From Cochliopodium minus (taxonomy: Eukaryota > Discosea > Himatismenida > Cochliopodiidae): a stretch of 17,814 nt of DNA. Positions 17,159 to 17,814 of the stretch are shown in pieces; position 1 is the first letter of the stretch, and every line of letters begins with the position of its first letter. The position numbers and the translations under genes are program-made. The stretch is taken from the NCBI GenBank assembly GCA_024220525.1, contig JAMYWO010000561.1:1-17814 (forward strand), read 5' to 3'. Under the pieces are notes generated by a model. That model saw only the letters and a program-made list of their open reading frames with translations. It searched no databases and was not told where the DNA came from.

Positions 17159-17814
17159 ATGAAATTCACTAAAAGCGATGCAGATATATTCTTCAATAAA
17201 TTAGGCAAACTTTTCAAGCCTGTATGGACTTTCTCAAAGAAGGTTGCTATCAATACTGCGATCGCAACGAAATATACAGCCAAGTATGGATTAGGATTGG
17301 CTGTTGGATTATCATTGACAGGCTTGGCAACAGGATATTATGCATATGATATCCCCATCTCTGATTTTCCTACATTTGTAGAAAGGTGCTTTTAAACATA
17401 AACATATATCTTCCACAATAGAGTGAGGATGATTTATTTTAATTTATTTTTTCAGCGAAAATTAATTAATTTTAATTTTATTTTTAAATGTTTATAGAGG
17501 ATCTCTTGCATTCTATGCTGTGATTGCATCTGGAATGCATTATAAACAATTGATAAAAAGATTTAAGGTGAAAAATAATAATTTTTCTTAATTTTTTTAA
17601 ATTAAACTTCAAAATTCGAAAGAAAGGGACAGAAGAATATGACTGTGCAAAGGAAATTATAGATACCCATTGTGCAGAAAGACTCTTAAAAGTTTGTTTA
17701 AAGAATGGAGGTAATGAAAAATAAAAAAAATAAAAATAAAAATGAAAATAAAAAATAAAAAATAAAAAATAAAAAATAAAAAATAAAAAATAAAAAATAA
17801 AAAATAAAAAATAA
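17159..17814 (+). CDS. ADCK1-like UbiB/ABC1-family kinase, N-terminal part, incomplete at the right edge
   Basis: Exons 17159-17385, 17498-17567 and 17623-17710 join in phase to about 128 residues before an intron that runs off the window. Residues 1-35 are basic and amphipathic, compatible with a mitochondrial presequence. A Gly/Leu/Ala-rich membrane segment follows (about residues 43-62, YGLGLAVGLSLTGLATGYY). Then comes the N-terminal helix set that leads into the ADCK kinase-like fold: RGSLAFYAVIASGMHYK, KKGTEEYDCAKE, and HCAERLLKVCLKNGG. The last piece matches the conserved H-x-x-S/C-A-x-R-L-x-x-L/V-C-x-x-N-x-G that precedes the KxGQ motif in this family, with the KxGQ exon just off the edge. 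Animal ADCK1 acts in mitochondrial inner-membrane and lipid homeostasis; COQ8 relatives support coenzyme Q synthesis. Subfamily choice is tentative, family good. Donors GTGCTT and GTGAAA are unusual but in phase. Confidence 0.8.
17711..17814 (+). repeat. A6T heptanucleotide microsatellite in the last intron, right window edge
   Basis: From the donor GTAATG at 17711 the intron becomes an A-rich array, and from about 17742 a T occurs every seven bases (AAAAAAT units) up to the end. The unit differs by one A from the array at the left edge. This is probably where the assembly stopped. The rest of the ADCK1-like gene should lie beyond it. Confidence 0.93.

Overview
This window looks like nuclear DNA of a very AT-rich protist. 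Genes are interrupted by GT-AG spliceosomal introns, mostly 55-420 nt and made largely of A/T homopolymer. Intergenic DNA is about 10-20% GC by eye. The stops used are TAA and TGA, and no reassigned stop is needed in any exon. Asn-rich, Lys/Glu-rich and ankyrin proteins, F-box/LRR and RING genes, methionine salvage, very-long-chain fatty-acid elongation and an ADCK1-like mitochondrial kinase suggest a free-living amoeboid or flagellate eukaryote (heterolobosean or amoebozoan type). The lineage cannot be fixed from this window. Every multi-exon model below was joined by hand from splice sites and codon phase, and each joined model closes in frame.

Layout, left to right. (1) A partial minus-strand gene for a GRDP-like (DUF1399) protein runs off the left edge inside an intron made of an A5T microsatellite. 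(2) It is divergent from a three-exon enolase-phosphatase E1 gene (methionine salvage). (3) A 707-bp spacer with G/C-rich palindromes leads into a complete three-exon importin-alpha gene. (4) Tail to tail with that lies an intronless minus-strand gene for an acidic, Asn-rich protein of unknown function. (5) After an apparently empty 1.4-kb spacer comes a four-exon gene joining an LSm-like N-terminus, Asn-rich tandem repeats, a Glu-rich coiled coil and a C-terminal MEX3-like RING finger. (6) A five-exon F-box/LRR gene follows on the same strand. (7) It converges on a minus-strand two-exon gene for a 995-residue ankyrin-repeat protein. (8) That gene is divergent, across about 125 bp, from a four-exon trans-2,3-enoyl-CoA reductase (TECR/Tsc13) gene. 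(9) The 5' part of an ADCK1-like UbiB-family kinase gene runs off the right edge inside another A-rich microsatellite (A6T).

There is no operon logic. The genes cover housekeeping (nuclear import, methionine salvage, fatty-acid elongation, mitochondrial kinase) plus expandable families (F-box/LRR, ankyrin, RING). The most unusual item is the LSm-RING gene, an apparent RNA-binding/ubiquitin-ligase architecture whose RING has Asp at the usual sixth zinc ligand. Also notable are an abrupt within-gene shift to about 50% GC, C-ending codons in the large 3' exons of importin-alpha and TECR, and a palindromic E2F-like cluster upstream of importin-alpha.
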